Below are positions 44,428-53,523 of a DNA stretch of 64,000 nucleotides, piece by piece; within the stretch, counting starts at the first letter, position 1; every line of letters starts with the position of its first letter. The translations under genes were made by a program, and so were the position numbers. The stretch is from CAJQQK01 sp965224225. Its GTDB lineage: Bacteria; Pseudomonadota; Alphaproteobacteria; Rhizobiales; Hyphomicrobiaceae. Below the pieces are notes generated by a model. The model had not been told where the DNA came from, did not search any database, and saw only the letters and a program-made list of their open reading frames with translations. The stretch covers positions 372,001 to 436,000 of the forward strand of contig CBDCZF010000011.1 in the NCBI GenBank assembly GCA_965224225.1, written 5' to 3'.

Positions 44428-44453
44428 GATCGACTATCCTTCTGTTCGCGACC

Positions 44454-45650
44454 TCAATAGCTCCGCGGCATCCCCAGCACGTGCTGGCCGATATAACCCA
44501 GGATCATATTCGTCGAGATCGGCGCGATCTGGTAGAGGCGGCATTCACGCCATTTGCGCTCGATCCCGTATTCACGCGCGAACGCGAAGCCGCCGTGCGT
44601 CTGCATGCACGCTTCACCGGCCTTCCAGGCAGCTTCCGAGGCAAGCATCTTGGCCATGTTGGCCTCCGCCCCGCAGTCAAGGCCCTGTTCGAACATCGCA
44701 GCCGCCTTGCGCACCATCATCTCGGCGGCCTGCGTCTCGGCATAGGCACGCGCGATCGGGAACTGCACGCCCTGGTTTCGGCCGATCGGCGCCCCGAATA
44801 CGACGCGCTCGTTGGCATAGTTGACCGCCTTCTCGATGAAGAACTTGGCATCGCCGATCGATTCATAGGCGATCAGAATTCGCTCGGCGTTCATGCCGTC
44901 GAGGATATAGCGAAAGCCCCGGCCCTCCTCGCCGACCAGCGTGTCGGGCGCGAGCTTGAGATTGTCGATGAAGACCTCGCAGGTGTTGTGGTTGATAGCG
45001 GCATCGAGCTTGCGGATCTCGACGCCGCTTCCGACGGCTTCGCGCAAATCGACGATGAACACCGAGATGCCATCGCTGCGCCGCTTGACCTCATCAGCAG
45101 GTGTCGTGCGCGCCAACAGCAGCATCAGATCGGATTGCAGCGCCCGGCTCGTCCACACTTTCTGGCCGTTTACGACGTACTGGTTGCCGTCGCGCACCGC
45201 ACGGGTCTTGAGCTGGGTCGTATCGGATCCAGTCGTGGGCTCGGTCACGCCGAATGCCTGTAGGCGCAACTCACCGGTTGCGATGCCGGGCAGGTACTTC
45301 TGCTTCTGCTCATCCGAACCGTGCCGTAGCACGGTGCCCATCGTGTACATCTGGGCATGGCAGGCAGCCGCATTGCACCCCGCCGCATGGATGCTCTCGA
45401 GGACGGCACCGGCCGCCGAAATCGGCAGGCCCGAACCGCCGTATTCCTCCGGGATCAGCGTTGCCAGATAACCTGCATCGGTCAGCGCCTGGACGAATTC
45501 GCTCGGATATTGGCTTTCAGCATCGAGCTTGCTCCAGTAGTCGTTATCGAAGCGCTCGCAGATCCGTGCGACGGAATCGCGGATCTCGGGCCATGCCTCG
45601 CCGATCGGCATGGTGAGATCACCATTGTCGCCACCACCCGTTCCCTGCAT
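44454..45650 (-). CDS. Acyl-CoA dehydrogenase
   Basis: FAD flavoenzyme of 398 residues. PEEYGGSGLPISAAGAVLE, QAFGVTEPTTGSDTTQLKT and MQTHGGFAFAREYGIERKWRE (parts quoted) are the family signatures, the last near the catalytic base region. It oxidises an acyl-CoA to the 2,3-enoyl-CoA and passes electrons to ETF. The start at 45650 follows GGAG in the end of the HMG-CoA-lyase gene, 5 bp after its stop. The acyl chain is not predictable. Confidence 0.88.
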   Translation of the reverse strand: MQGTGGGDNGDLTMPIGEAWPEIRDSVARICERFDNDYWSKLDAESQYPSEFVQALTDAGYLATLIPEEYGGSGLPISAAGAVLESIHAAGCNAAACHAQMYTMGTVLRHGSDEQKQKYLPGIATGELRLQAFGVTEPTTGSDTTQLKTRAVRDGNQYVVNGQKVWTSRALQSDLMLLLARTTPADEVKRRSDGISVFIVDLREAVGSGVEIRKLDAAINHNTCEVFIDNLKLAPDTLVGEEGRGFRYILDGMNAERILIAYESIGDAKFFIEKAVNYANERVVFGAPIGRNQGVQFPIARAYAETQAAEMMVRKAAAMFEQGLDCGAEANMAKMLASEAAWKAGEACMQTHGGFAFAREYGIERKWRECRLYQIAPISTNMILGYIGQHVLGMPRSY

Positions 45651-45655
45651 CGTCG

Positions 45656-46600
45656 TTACTCCGCAGCCATCGGTTTGCTGGCTGGCTCAAAGCCCTTGGG
45701 CAGGCCGGCCTTCAATATGCGCCCATGCATCGGCTCTTCGGGCAACGAAGCCTCCACGATTTCGCGAGCAGCCCTCAGCTTCTCTATGTCGACACCGGTC
45801 TTTAGACCTTCGGCTTCGAGCAGAAAGACGAGATCCTCCATCACGATGTTACCCGTCGCCCCCGGCGCAAACGGACAGCCACCAAGACCGGCGAGCGAGG
45901 CATCGAAGTGACGGGCACCTGCTTCGAGTGCCGCATAAACGTTGGCAAGACCAAGGCCGCGCGTGTCGTGGAAATGCGTGATGATCGGCACGTCGCCGGC
46001 CATCGCGATCGCCTTGGTGAACAGCGAGCGGACCTGTGTCGGCGACGCGTAGCCGACGGTGTCGGGCAGCAGCACTTCGTCGGCACCGGCCTCGAGGATC
46101 TGCTCGAGGACATTGAGCGTCTCGGCTTCCGGCACCTCGCCTTCGAGCGTGCAGCCGAGCGCCGTCGCCAGCCCGCAGCCGATCGTCATGTCTTTGAGCT
46201 TCGGGTCGCCATTGCGCATTTTGACGATCTCGGCGAAGTCGAGGATCGACTGTTCGCGCGAGCGGCGCACGTTGGCCTCGTTGTGGGTCTTGGAGACCGA
46301 AAGCACGTAGTTGAGACAGTGTACGCCGATCTCGAAGCCGATTTCGGCACCCTTGATGTTGGGCGTCAGCGCCATCACCCTGATGCCCGGAATTTCGAGC
46401 GCCAGGCCCGCCACGGCGCGCGCATCGGCAAACTGCGGGATCACCTTCGGCGGCACGAACGAGCAGACCTCGAACTCGACCATGCCGGCCTCGGCTTCGG
46501 TCCGGATCCAGTTCAGTTTGGTCTCGGTCGCAAGCACAGTCTTGACGAGTTGCAGACCATCGCGGGGGCCGACCTCGCGCACAATGACGTCTCGTTGCAT
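45656..46600 (-). CDS. Hydroxymethylglutaryl-CoA lyase family protein
   Basis: Protein of 314 residues. REVGPRDGLQ and FEVCSFVPPKVIPQFADA lie near the start, ITHFHDTRGLGLAN carries the metal-binding HxH, and LGGCPFAPGATGN contains the active-site Cys. Family members cleave HMG-CoA to acetoacetate and acetyl-CoA, as in leucine catabolism, or related 3-hydroxyacyl-CoAs. It heads the six-gene operon; folC ends 100 bp upstream. Confidence 0.87.
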   Translation of the reverse strand: MQRDVIVREVGPRDGLQLVKTVLATETKLNWIRTEAEAGMVEFEVCSFVPPKVIPQFADARAVAGLALEIPGIRVMALTPNIKGAEIGFEIGVHCLNYVLSVSKTHNEANVRRSREQSILDFAEIVKMRNGDPKLKDMTIGCGLATALGCTLEGEVPEAETLNVLEQILEAGADEVLLPDTVGYASPTQVRSLFTKAIAMAGDVPIITHFHDTRGLGLANVYAALEAGARHFDASLAGLGGCPFAPGATGNIVMEDLVFLLEAEGLKTGVDIEKLRAAREIVEASLPEEPMHGRILKAGLPKGFEPASKPMAAE

Positions 46601-46700
46601 GGCTCCGAATGCCTTTCGTCAAAGTTGGGTTTGCATATTGATGCCACAGCTTGGCGCCACAGGGCGCTTCGGCCAAGTATCGGGAGCAAAGAATCGCGTC

Positions 46701-48041
46701 TCAGATGACCTGGCGGCCGTCGAACTCCAGCACGGCGCCGGCGAGATAGAGAGAGCCGCAGATCAAAATCCGTTTTTCGCCAGGCTCGACCGCGATGATC
46801 TGACGAATCGCGTCGATCACGCCGCTGGCCTCGCAAACCGGCAGTCCGGCAGCTGAAATCCTGTCGGCAAGATCGCCAACCGCCAGTGCACCCGTCTCGT
46901 GGCCGATGATCGGTACCGCAAGTACTTCCCGGGCCAGATCTCGGAACGGCTCGATGAAGCCGGAGACATCCTTGCGCTGCATCATACCGACGATCAGAAA
47001 CGTCGGTTTCGGCGCCCGCTCCTCGAGTTCGGCAAGGAACTGGGCGAGCGCGGCCCCGGCTGCCTCGTTGTGGCCCCCGTCCAGCCAGACCTCCGCGGCA
47101 TCGCCCGCCATCGCAGCCAGCACACCGTTGTTGAGCCGCGTCATGCGCGCCGGCCAGTTCACCTCCGCCAGGCCGCGATCGATAGCGGCTTCCGACACCG
47201 GCCGTTCAAGTCCGGCATGCAGCAGCGCGGCGATCGCAAGTCCGGCGTTGGCGAACTGGTGGCGACCGAGCAATTCCGGCAGGCGGCAGTCCAGTAGCCG
47301 GTCGTCGCCCTGGTAGACCAGCCGGCCGTTCTGCTCATAGGCATCGAAGTCGTCGCCCCAGACGTAGAGTCTCGTCGCCAGACCGGCAGCCGTGGCCGCG
47401 AGCACATCCATGACCTCCGGTTCCTGGGGCCCGACGACGCCTGCCACGCCTGGCTTCAGGATACCGGCCTTTTCAGCAGCAATGGCTTCCAGGGTTGGCG
47501 CCAGCAGTTCGGTGTGATCGAGCGAGATCGGCGTGATCACGGATAGTGCCGGTCGCGGCACCAGGTTGGTCGCATCGAGCCGCCCGCCAAGACCGACCTC
47601 GAGCAGCACGACATCGGCAGGATGCTCGGCAAAGGCCAGGAACGCTGCCGCCGTCGTGATCTCGAAAAACGTCATCGGATCACCGGCATTGGCAGCTGCA
47701 ACCCGGCTCAACAGTTCAACGAGCTCTGCTTCGGAAATATCGGCCGACTTGCCGGCCCCGGTCGCCAGGCGGATGCGCTCGTGAAAGCGCACGAGATGCG
47801 GTGAGGTGTACGTGTGTACGCGCGCACCGTCCGCTTCGAGCATCGCCCGCATGAACGCAATCGTCGAGCCCTTGCCGTTGGTGCCGGCGACATGAATGAC
47901 CGGCGGCAATCTGCGCTCGGGCGAGCCCAGTCGCTCGAGCAGCCGGGCAATGCGCTCGAGTGACAGATCGATCAGCTTGGGGTGCAGCTTGCCGAGCTCA
48001 TCGAGCAGGACGTCACTGGTGTTCGTCGATGATGTCGGCAT
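46701..48041 (-). CDS. folC: Bifunctional folylpolyglutamate synthase / dihydrofolate synthase
   Basis: Mur-ligase-like protein of 446 residues. VIHVAGTNGKGSTIAF is the P-loop, and PISLDHTELLAPTLEAIAAEKAGI and DGGHNEAAGAAL are conserved. It adds glutamate to dihydropteroate and to folates. It follows accD by 23 bp, in the trp-accD-folC order common in alphaproteobacteria. Confidence 0.93.
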   Translation of the reverse strand: MPTSSTNTSDVLLDELGKLHPKLIDLSLERIARLLERLGSPERRLPPVIHVAGTNGKGSTIAFMRAMLEADGARVHTYTSPHLVRFHERIRLATGAGKSADISEAELVELLSRVAAANAGDPMTFFEITTAAAFLAFAEHPADVVLLEVGLGGRLDATNLVPRPALSVITPISLDHTELLAPTLEAIAAEKAGILKPGVAGVVGPQEPEVMDVLAATAAGLATRLYVWGDDFDAYEQNGRLVYQGDDRLLDCRLPELLGRHQFANAGLAIAALLHAGLERPVSEAAIDRGLAEVNWPARMTRLNNGVLAAMAGDAAEVWLDGGHNEAAGAALAQFLAELEERAPKPTFLIVGMMQRKDVSGFIEPFRDLAREVLAVPIIGHETGALAVGDLADRISAAGLPVCEASGVIDAIRQIIAVEPGEKRILICGSLYLAGAVLEFDGRQVI

Positions 48042-48064
48042 TCGCGTTCGTTGCCGCCCAACAG

Positions 48065-49255
48065 CTATTCAGCTTTTGCGGCATCGCCGCCTTTGGCCTT
48101 GCCGGGCGAAGCTTTTGCCGGCAACGGATCGCCAGACGTATCGTCAGGTTCTGCCTTGCCGTTGCTCTTGGCAGCGACATCGCTATCTGGATCATGACCG
48201 TTGGTCTGAACCTTGGCCTTACCGGCTTCGTTCAACTTGCCGTTCTTCAATGCCTTGCTTGGAGATGTGTCGAGGCCGTTGGCGACCTTCTCAACCGTAT
48301 CCTCGACATCATCGACCACGTCGCTTGTCGCATCATCTATCTGTTCATCCAGCTCGGTGACGGTCTGGACCACATCTGCCTGCTCTTCCACATGCACCAC
48401 AGGCGCGTCACCCATCAGCAAACCACAGACACGGGCCAGCGTGTCGCGCATCTGGTGGCGGTGCACGACCATGTCGATCATGCCGTGCTCGAGCAGATAC
48501 TCCGAGCGCTGGAAGCCTTCGGGCAGTTGTTCGCGGATCGTTTGCTCGATGACCCGCGGCCCCGCAAAACAGATCAGTGCGCCGGGCTCCGCGATGTGGA
48601 TATCGCCAAGCATCGCATAGGAGGCCGTTACGCCACCGGTCGTCGGATCGGTCAGCACGACGATGTAGGGCAGACGCGCCTCGCGTAGGCGCTGCACGGC
48701 AATTGTCGTGCGCGGCATCTGCATCAGCGACAGGATACCCTCCTGCATCCGGGCGCCACCGGAAGCAGCAAACAGGATGAACGGTGCCTTCAATGCGACG
48801 GCGCGCAGCATGCCGGTGATCACCGCCTCACCGGCCGCCATGCCGAGCGACCCGCCCATGAAGCGGAAGTCCTGAACGGCACTGACGACGAGCCGGCCCT
48901 CGAGCCGGCCCTCACCGACCAGCACCGCGTCGGACAGCTCGGTAGAACTGCGCGCGTCCTTCAACCGGTCGGTATACCGGCGCCCGTCCCGGAACTTGAG
49001 CGGGTCTGCGGCAACTTCGGGCAGCGCGACCTTCTCGTACTTTCCGTCATCGAACAGCGTAGCCAGGCGCGCATCGGCCCGCATGCGCATGTGATAATCG
49101 GAGCCCGGCACGACGAACTGGTTGGCCTCGAGGTCTTTGTAAAAGACCATCTGGCCGCTCTCCGGACACTTGACCCACATGTTGTCCGGGATTTCGCGTT
49201 TGGTCGTCAGGAAACTGCGGATGCGCGGCCTGACGACGTTGCTGATCCAGTTCAC
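48065..49255 (-). CDS. accD: Acetyl-CoA carboxylase carboxyltransferase beta subunit
   Basis: Protein of 396 residues. The crotonase-like core has FAASGGARMQEGILSLMQM and LTDPTTGGVTASYAMLGD. The N-terminal zinc ribbon is degenerate: only one Cys (VKCPESGQ) of the four usually present is seen, as in several alphaproteobacterial AccD. About 100 residues of acidic and Lys/Ala-rich tail follow the catalytic domain. It transfers carboxyl from biotin to acetyl-CoA with AccA. Confidence 0.94.
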   Translation of the reverse strand: MNWISNVVRPRIRSFLTTKREIPDNMWVKCPESGQMVFYKDLEANQFVVPGSDYHMRMRADARLATLFDDGKYEKVALPEVAADPLKFRDGRRYTDRLKDARSSTELSDAVLVGEGRLEGRLVVSAVQDFRFMGGSLGMAAGEAVITGMLRAVALKAPFILFAASGGARMQEGILSLMQMPRTTIAVQRLREARLPYIVVLTDPTTGGVTASYAMLGDIHIAEPGALICFAGPRVIEQTIREQLPEGFQRSEYLLEHGMIDMVVHRHQMRDTLARVCGLLMGDAPVVHVEEQADVVQTVTELDEQIDDATSDVVDDVEDTVEKVANGLDTSPSKALKNGKLNEAGKAKVQTNGHDPDSDVAAKSNGKAEPDDTSGDPLPAKASPGKAKGGDAAKAE

Positions 49256-49331
49256 GCTGTTAGCCCTTTTCCAATTGGAAAGGCGGTCGATTTCCGTTGA
49301 TCGCGCGTCAGTTAACGCGCTGGGCCGCCAA

Positions 49332-50171
49332 CTATGGCGAACGCAATGGCGCCGACAGAGTCTCTACCAGATTTAGGACGTCGGCTACCGATTTTCCAGT
49401 CGCAGCGCCGTTTTCACCCAGCGAATTGGCGATTGCATTAACCAGCGCGGAGCCGACCACGACGCCATCGGCTCCGGCAGCGATCGCTTTGGCCTGCTCG
49501 GGCGTTCTGACGCCGAATCCGACCGCAACCGGCAGTTCGGTCGACTTTCGGATCGCCTCGATCTGGGCATGCACCGCCGTCGGATCGGGCGCCGCCGCCC
49601 CGGTGATGCCGGTAATCGAGACGTAATAGAGAAAACCGGAGGTATTTTCGAGAACCCTTGGCAGGCGCTTGGCGTCGGTTGTCGGTGTGGCCAGCCGGAT
49701 AAAATTCAGCCCCCGCGCCATCGCCGGCAGGCACACCTCATCGTCGGCCTCGGGCGGCACGTCGACCACGATCAGGCCGTCCACGCCGGCAGCCTTCGCG
49801 TCATCGAGAAAGCGCTCGGTCGGATAGACATAGATCGGATTATAGTAGCCCATCAGAACGATCGGCGTCTGATCGTCGCTCTTCCGGAACTCACGCACCA
49901 GCTCGAGCGTTTTTGCCATCGTCTGGCCGGCCTTCAGCGCGCGCTGGGACGAGGCCTGGATCGCCGGCCCGTCCGCCATCGGATCGGAAAACGGCATCCC
50001 GATCTCGATCACATCGGCACCGGCCGCCGGCAGCCCGAGCAGGATTTCACGCGACGTCGCATAATCCGGGTCGCCGGCCGTGATAAACGTAACAAATGCC
50101 GCGCGGCCTTCGGCCTTGAGGGCGCGGAACCGGCGGTCTATGCGGGATTCTGAGGCGGTTGTCTGGGTCAT
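49332..50171 (-). CDS. trpA: Tryptophan synthase alpha subunit
   Basis: TIM barrel of 279 residues. FITAGDPDYATSREIL, DVIEIGMPFSDPMADGP (active-site Glu region) and GLIVVDVPPEADDE (Asp) are present, and GFGVRTPEQAKAIA binds the phosphate. It splits indole-glycerol phosphate to indole. Normally directly downstream of trpB, it is separated here by about 2.1 kb of inserted genes, so its own promoter must lie in the 150-bp gap before it. Confidence 0.95.
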   Translation of the reverse strand: MTQTTASESRIDRRFRALKAEGRAAFVTFITAGDPDYATSREILLGLPAAGADVIEIGMPFSDPMADGPAIQASSQRALKAGQTMAKTLELVREFRKSDDQTPIVLMGYYNPIYVYPTERFLDDAKAAGVDGLIVVDVPPEADDEVCLPAMARGLNFIRLATPTTDAKRLPRVLENTSGFLYYVSITGITGAAAPDPTAVHAQIEAIRKSTELPVAVGFGVRTPEQAKAIAAGADGVVVGSALVNAIANSLGENGAATGKSVADVLNLVETLSAPLRSP

Positions 50172-50245
50172 GGCGCGTCATAGCCTGTGCAGGCGCTGGC
50201 GGGCAAGTGGGCTGGCGTCGCGGCGTAGTGGGCGATCGATGTCTT

Positions 50246-50280
50246 CTGCAGTCATGCAGTCATTGATTTCAACGCAATCA
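50246..50280. promoter_or_regulatory. Palindromes in the trpA-fitA divergent promoter region
   Basis: CTGCA-N4-TGCAG at 50246-50259 and TGATT-N7-AATCA at 50264-50280 are adjacent inverted repeats 45-80 bp upstream of fitA. FitAB-type pairs bind such palindromes for autoregulation. Confirmation is lacking. Confidence 0.4.
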
Positions 50281-50325
50281 TTTAATAAGCTGTCGGATCA
50301 TGCAGTGTTGAATTCACAAGGTCCT

Positions 50326-50583
50326 ATGGCAAGCATCACCATCCGCAACCTCGAAAACGAGGTCAAACAGCGCCTTCGCGTTCAGGCCGCCGAACACGGC
50401 CGCTCGATGGAAGCAGAGGCGCGCGCCATCCTGCGCGAAGCGCTTGGCGGCGCGGAGGAGAATGAGGCCGATATTCAGGGCAATCTCTACGATCGAATCC
50501 GCGCCATAGTGGAACCAATCGGTGGCGTCGAGCTTCCCGACGTTGAGCGGGAGCCAATCCGTGAGCCGCCGAAATTCGAATGA
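50326..50583 (+). CDS. fitA: FitA-like ribbon-helix-helix antitoxin
   Basis: Protein of 85 residues. The RHH start MASITIRNLENEVKQRLRVQ and HGRSMEAEARAILREAL match the FitA/VapB-type antitoxin. Its acidic C-terminal tail (DVEREPIREPPKFE) is the expected toxin-binding part. Its stop overlaps the next start (ATGA at 50580). It is on the opposite strand from trp genes. Confidence 0.88.
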   Translation: MASITIRNLENEVKQRLRVQAAEHGRSMEAEARAILREALGGAEENEADIQGNLYDRIRAIVEPIGGVELPDVEREPIREPPKFE

Positions 50584-51002
50584 TGGTTCTCGACACAAAC
50601 GTCGTTTCCGACCTGATGAGCGCCCGCCCTAATGCAGCAGTAGCCGGCTGGTTGCGATCAAAGGCATCTGACATGGTCTTCGTGACGACTATCACCGAAG
50701 CCGAGCTGCGTTTCGGCGCCGCCTTGCTCCCGGCGGGCAGTCGCAGAGACCTGCTCGAAGAATCCATCGGCAAGGTTCTCGAATCCGTCTTCGGCGAACA
50801 ATTCTTGCACTTTGATCGGTTTGCTGCGAGGCACTACGCCCTCATTGCCGCAGAGCGTCGGCGCCTTGGCCGGCCGATTGCAATGCCCGATGCAATGATC
50901 GCCGCCATCTGTCTTGCAAACGGCATGTCACTTGCCACGCGCAATGTAAAGGATTTCACCGACACCGGTGTCGTCATCATCAACCCGTTCGACGCCGCCT
51001 AA
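50580..51002 (+). CDS. fitB: FitB-like PIN-domain toxin (VapC family)
   Basis: Protein of 140 residues. The acidic PIN residues are visible: VLDTNVVSDLM, ITEAELRFGAALL, and MPDAMIAAICLANG with the RNVKDF tail. The PIN domain is a Mg-dependent RNase. With fitA it forms a toxin-antitoxin operon. The four residues of the active site look intact, so it is probably active. Confidence 0.9.
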   Translation: MMVLDTNVVSDLMSARPNAAVAGWLRSKASDMVFVTTITEAELRFGAALLPAGSRRDLLEESIGKVLESVFGEQFLHFDRFAARHYALIAAERRRLGRPIAMPDAMIAAICLANGMSLATRNVKDFTDTGVVIINPFDAA

Positions 51003-51004
51003 CT

Positions 51005-51168
51005 AACCCTGAAACCTCCCAGCCAAGCGCTCTCCCAACGGTAAACAAATCCTTATCCCCCCGCCCACACAAATTCATCACCAGCAGATTGTCCTTCGCC
51101 AATGTCGGCGCCAGCTTGATGACGTAGGCCAGTGCATGGCTCGGCTCCAGCGCGGCGATGATGCTTTC
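51005..51168 (-). pseudogene. Duplicated 3' end of trpB
   Basis: Positions 51005-51168 align without gaps to 52261-52424 (offset 1256). By my count about 14 of 164 bases differ. The minus-strand frame still reads the TrpB tail (LAPTLAKDNLLVMNLCGRGD ... RALGWEV), but the stop codon is changed (TGA to TCA), so it is only a fragment. It lies between fitB and the transporter. Confidence 0.88.
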
Positions 51169-51219
51169 ACGACGCCTACGCTTCGCGCCGGTCGGAGCAC
51201 ACCCTAATGCTGCACCTGC

Positions 51220-52206
51220 TCAGTACTGCAAGGGATCAGTTTGACGTTTCACAGTTGTCTGATGGTTTGGGCGGCTAAGCCGTCGTTCCCTATAAAATAC
51301 GTACAGTCCAGATGAGGCGATGATGCCGATGCCGGTCCACGTCAGGAGGTCCGGCAAGTCGTCAAAGAGAAGAAACCCGAGCGTCGTGGCGCTTACAATT
51401 TCCAGATACTGGAATGGCGCCAGTATGGCTACGGGAGCGCGCGAATAGGCCATGACGACGAGCACGTGCCCGGTCGTCGCAATGATGCCAAGCAACGCGA
51501 GCAGTTGCCACTGCGTGATTGTTGGCCAACTAGGCTTCAGGTCGGCAATCCCTAAAACGCTGCCAAGCCCGAGTGCAGCCGTTGTGGTGATGAGACCAAA
51601 GACACCGGCGAGTAATTGCATCGAGAGTGGTGAGGCAGTGCGGATGAGCCAGCGGGTCAGGATCACATAAAGCGCAAAGGAGATGGCTGTGCCAATTGGC
51701 AGTAGCGCCGTCAGGCCGAAGATCTCATAGCTTGGCTTGATGATCATCAGGGCGCCGAGAAAGCCGACCAAAATCGCGATCATTCGACGCCAGCCGAATG
51801 CTTCGCCGAGGATTGCAGCAGCCAATAAGGTGACCACAAACGGCTGAACGAAAAAGATTGCGATCGCATCTGCGAGCGGCATGACCTTGAGAGCGGTGAA
51901 GAACAACAAGGTCGCGATCGCAATGAGCGCGCCACGGGCGGCGTGGGCCCAAAGTGTTCGGTCCCAGACCAACTCGCCGCGCCAGATGACGACGGGGGCG
52001 AGTAGCACGACTTGAAAGAAAAAGCGTGCCCACGTGGCCTGACCAGCTGAGATGGAGCCGGAAAGGTACTTGGCCACTGCATCGATCCCAGGCAGCAGCA
52101 GCATCGCAATGATCATCAAAGCCATCCCATACGACAGCGTTGATGTGTCAGCTGCCTGTTGGCCTGGCACCGTTGCGTCGTCTCGGCTCACGATTTCCGT
52201 TTTCAC
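51220..52206 (-). CDS. EamA/DMT family transporter
   Basis: Multi-spanning membrane protein with about ten hydrophobic segments and two EamA halves, including YGMALMIIAMLLLPGIDAVA and the helix pair around FFFQVVLLAPVVIW. GFLLFDDLPDLLTWTGIGIIAS is near the C-terminus. The substrate is unknown; the family exports amino acids and metabolites. The start is uncertain: GTG 52206 is preferred, TTG 52269 or ATG 52125 are possible. It begins at the trpB stop, between two copies of the trpB 3' end, an apparent insertion. Confidence 0.8.
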   Translation of the reverse strand: MKTEIVSRDDATVPGQQAADTSTLSYGMALMIIAMLLLPGIDAVAKYLSGSISAGQATWARFFFQVVLLAPVVIWRGELVWDRTLWAHAARGALIAIATLLFFTALKVMPLADAIAIFFVQPFVVTLLAAAILGEAFGWRRMIAILVGFLGALMIIKPSYEIFGLTALLPIGTAISFALYVILTRWLIRTASPLSMQLLAGVFGLITTTAALGLGSVLGIADLKPSWPTITQWQLLALLGIIATTGHVLVVMAYSRAPVAILAPFQYLEIVSATTLGFLLFDDLPDLLTWTGIGIIASSGLYVFYRERRLSRPNHQTTVKRQTDPLQY

Positions 52207-52265
52207 AAAGTCGGACCGGTCCCCTATCCAAGTTTTCACAACCACGCGAACCGCGCGAGCAACCC

Positions 52266-53489
52266 TCAAACCTCCCAGCCAAGCGCCCGACCAACCGTAA
52301 ACAAATCCTTATCCCCGCGCCCGCAGAGGTTCATCACCAGCAGATTGTCCTTCGCCAATGTCGGCGCCAGCTTGATGACGTAGGCGAGCGCATGGCTCGG
52401 CTCCAGCGCGGGGATGATGCCTTCGAGCCGGGTGCACAATTGCAGCGCCTCGAGTGCTTCGTCATCGGTTGCCGGCACGTAAGAGACGCGGCCGGTGTCC
52501 TTAAGCCAGGAATGCTCCGGCCCGACACCCGGATAATCGAGGCCGGCTGAGATCGAGTGCCCTTCCAGGATCTGGCCGTCGCCGTCCTGCAGGAGATACG
52601 TCCGGTTGCCGTGCAGCACACCCGGCTTGCCGCCGCTCATCGAGGCGGCATGGCCGTTGTCGACATCGAGGCCGTGGCCGCCGGCTTCTACGCCGTAGAT
52701 CGCGACGCCATCGTCATCGAGGAACGGATGGAACAGGCCGATGGCGTTCGAGCCGCCGCCGATACAGGCAACCAGGGTGTCGGGCAGCCGGCCCTCGATC
52801 GCCTGCATCTGCTCGCGCACCTCGTTGCCGATCACCGATTGAAAGTCGCGCACCATTTCCGGATATGGGTGCGGCCCGGCGGCGGTGCCGATGATGTAGT
52901 AGGTGTTGTGCACGTTGGTGACCCAGTCGCGCAACGCCTCGTTCATGGCGTCCTTCAGCGTGCCGGCACCCGACGTCACGGGGTTGATATTCGCCCCCAG
53001 CATGCGCATGCGCATCACGTTTGGGCTTTGGCGCTCGACGTCGGTGGCGCCCATGTAGACCTCGCACGGCATGCCGTACTTGGCACAGACGGTGGCGACC
53101 GCGACGCCGTGCTGCCCGGCGCCCGTCTCGGCGATGATCCGCGTCTTGCCCATCCGCCGGGCGAGCAGGATCTGTCCCAGGCAGTTATTGATCTTGTGGC
53201 TGCCGGTGTGGTTGAGTTCGTCGCGCTTGAAGTAAATCTTGGCGCCGCCGAGATGCTCCGTCAGCCGCTCTGCATGATAGAGCGGCGAAGGCCGCCCGCC
53301 GTAGTTGGTCAGCAGATCCCTGAACTCGGCATCGAATGACGCATCGATCTTGGCGACCTTGTAGGCCTCCTCGAGTTCGAGGATCGCCGGCATCAGAGTC
53401 TCGGCCACGAAACGGCCGCCGAACATGCCGAAATAGCCGGATTCATCTGGACCGGCACGGAAGGAATTGGGTTTCGGCTGATCGGTCAT
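52266..53489 (-). CDS. trpB: Tryptophan synthase beta subunit
   Basis: Protein of 407 residues. FGMFGGRFVAETLMPAI starts the core, and HTGSHKINNCLGQ carries the PLP lysine. AGQHGVAVAT, GGGSNAIG and CGRGDKDLFTV are all clear. PLP enzyme; it condenses indole with serine. ATG at 53489 (MTDQPKPN) is the family start. It follows trpF by 34 bp. Confidence 0.96.
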   Translation of the reverse strand: MTDQPKPNSFRAGPDESGYFGMFGGRFVAETLMPAILELEEAYKVAKIDASFDAEFRDLLTNYGGRPSPLYHAERLTEHLGGAKIYFKRDELNHTGSHKINNCLGQILLARRMGKTRIIAETGAGQHGVAVATVCAKYGMPCEVYMGATDVERQSPNVMRMRMLGANINPVTSGAGTLKDAMNEALRDWVTNVHNTYYIIGTAAGPHPYPEMVRDFQSVIGNEVREQMQAIEGRLPDTLVACIGGGSNAIGLFHPFLDDDGVAIYGVEAGGHGLDVDNGHAASMSGGKPGVLHGNRTYLLQDGDGQILEGHSISAGLDYPGVGPEHSWLKDTGRVSYVPATDDEALEALQLCTRLEGIIPALEPSHALAYVIKLAPTLAKDNLLVMNLCGRGDKDLFTVGRALGWEV

Positions 53490-53523
53490 TTTCGAGAGTG
53501 CTCCATCGGTCTTGATATGCCGA

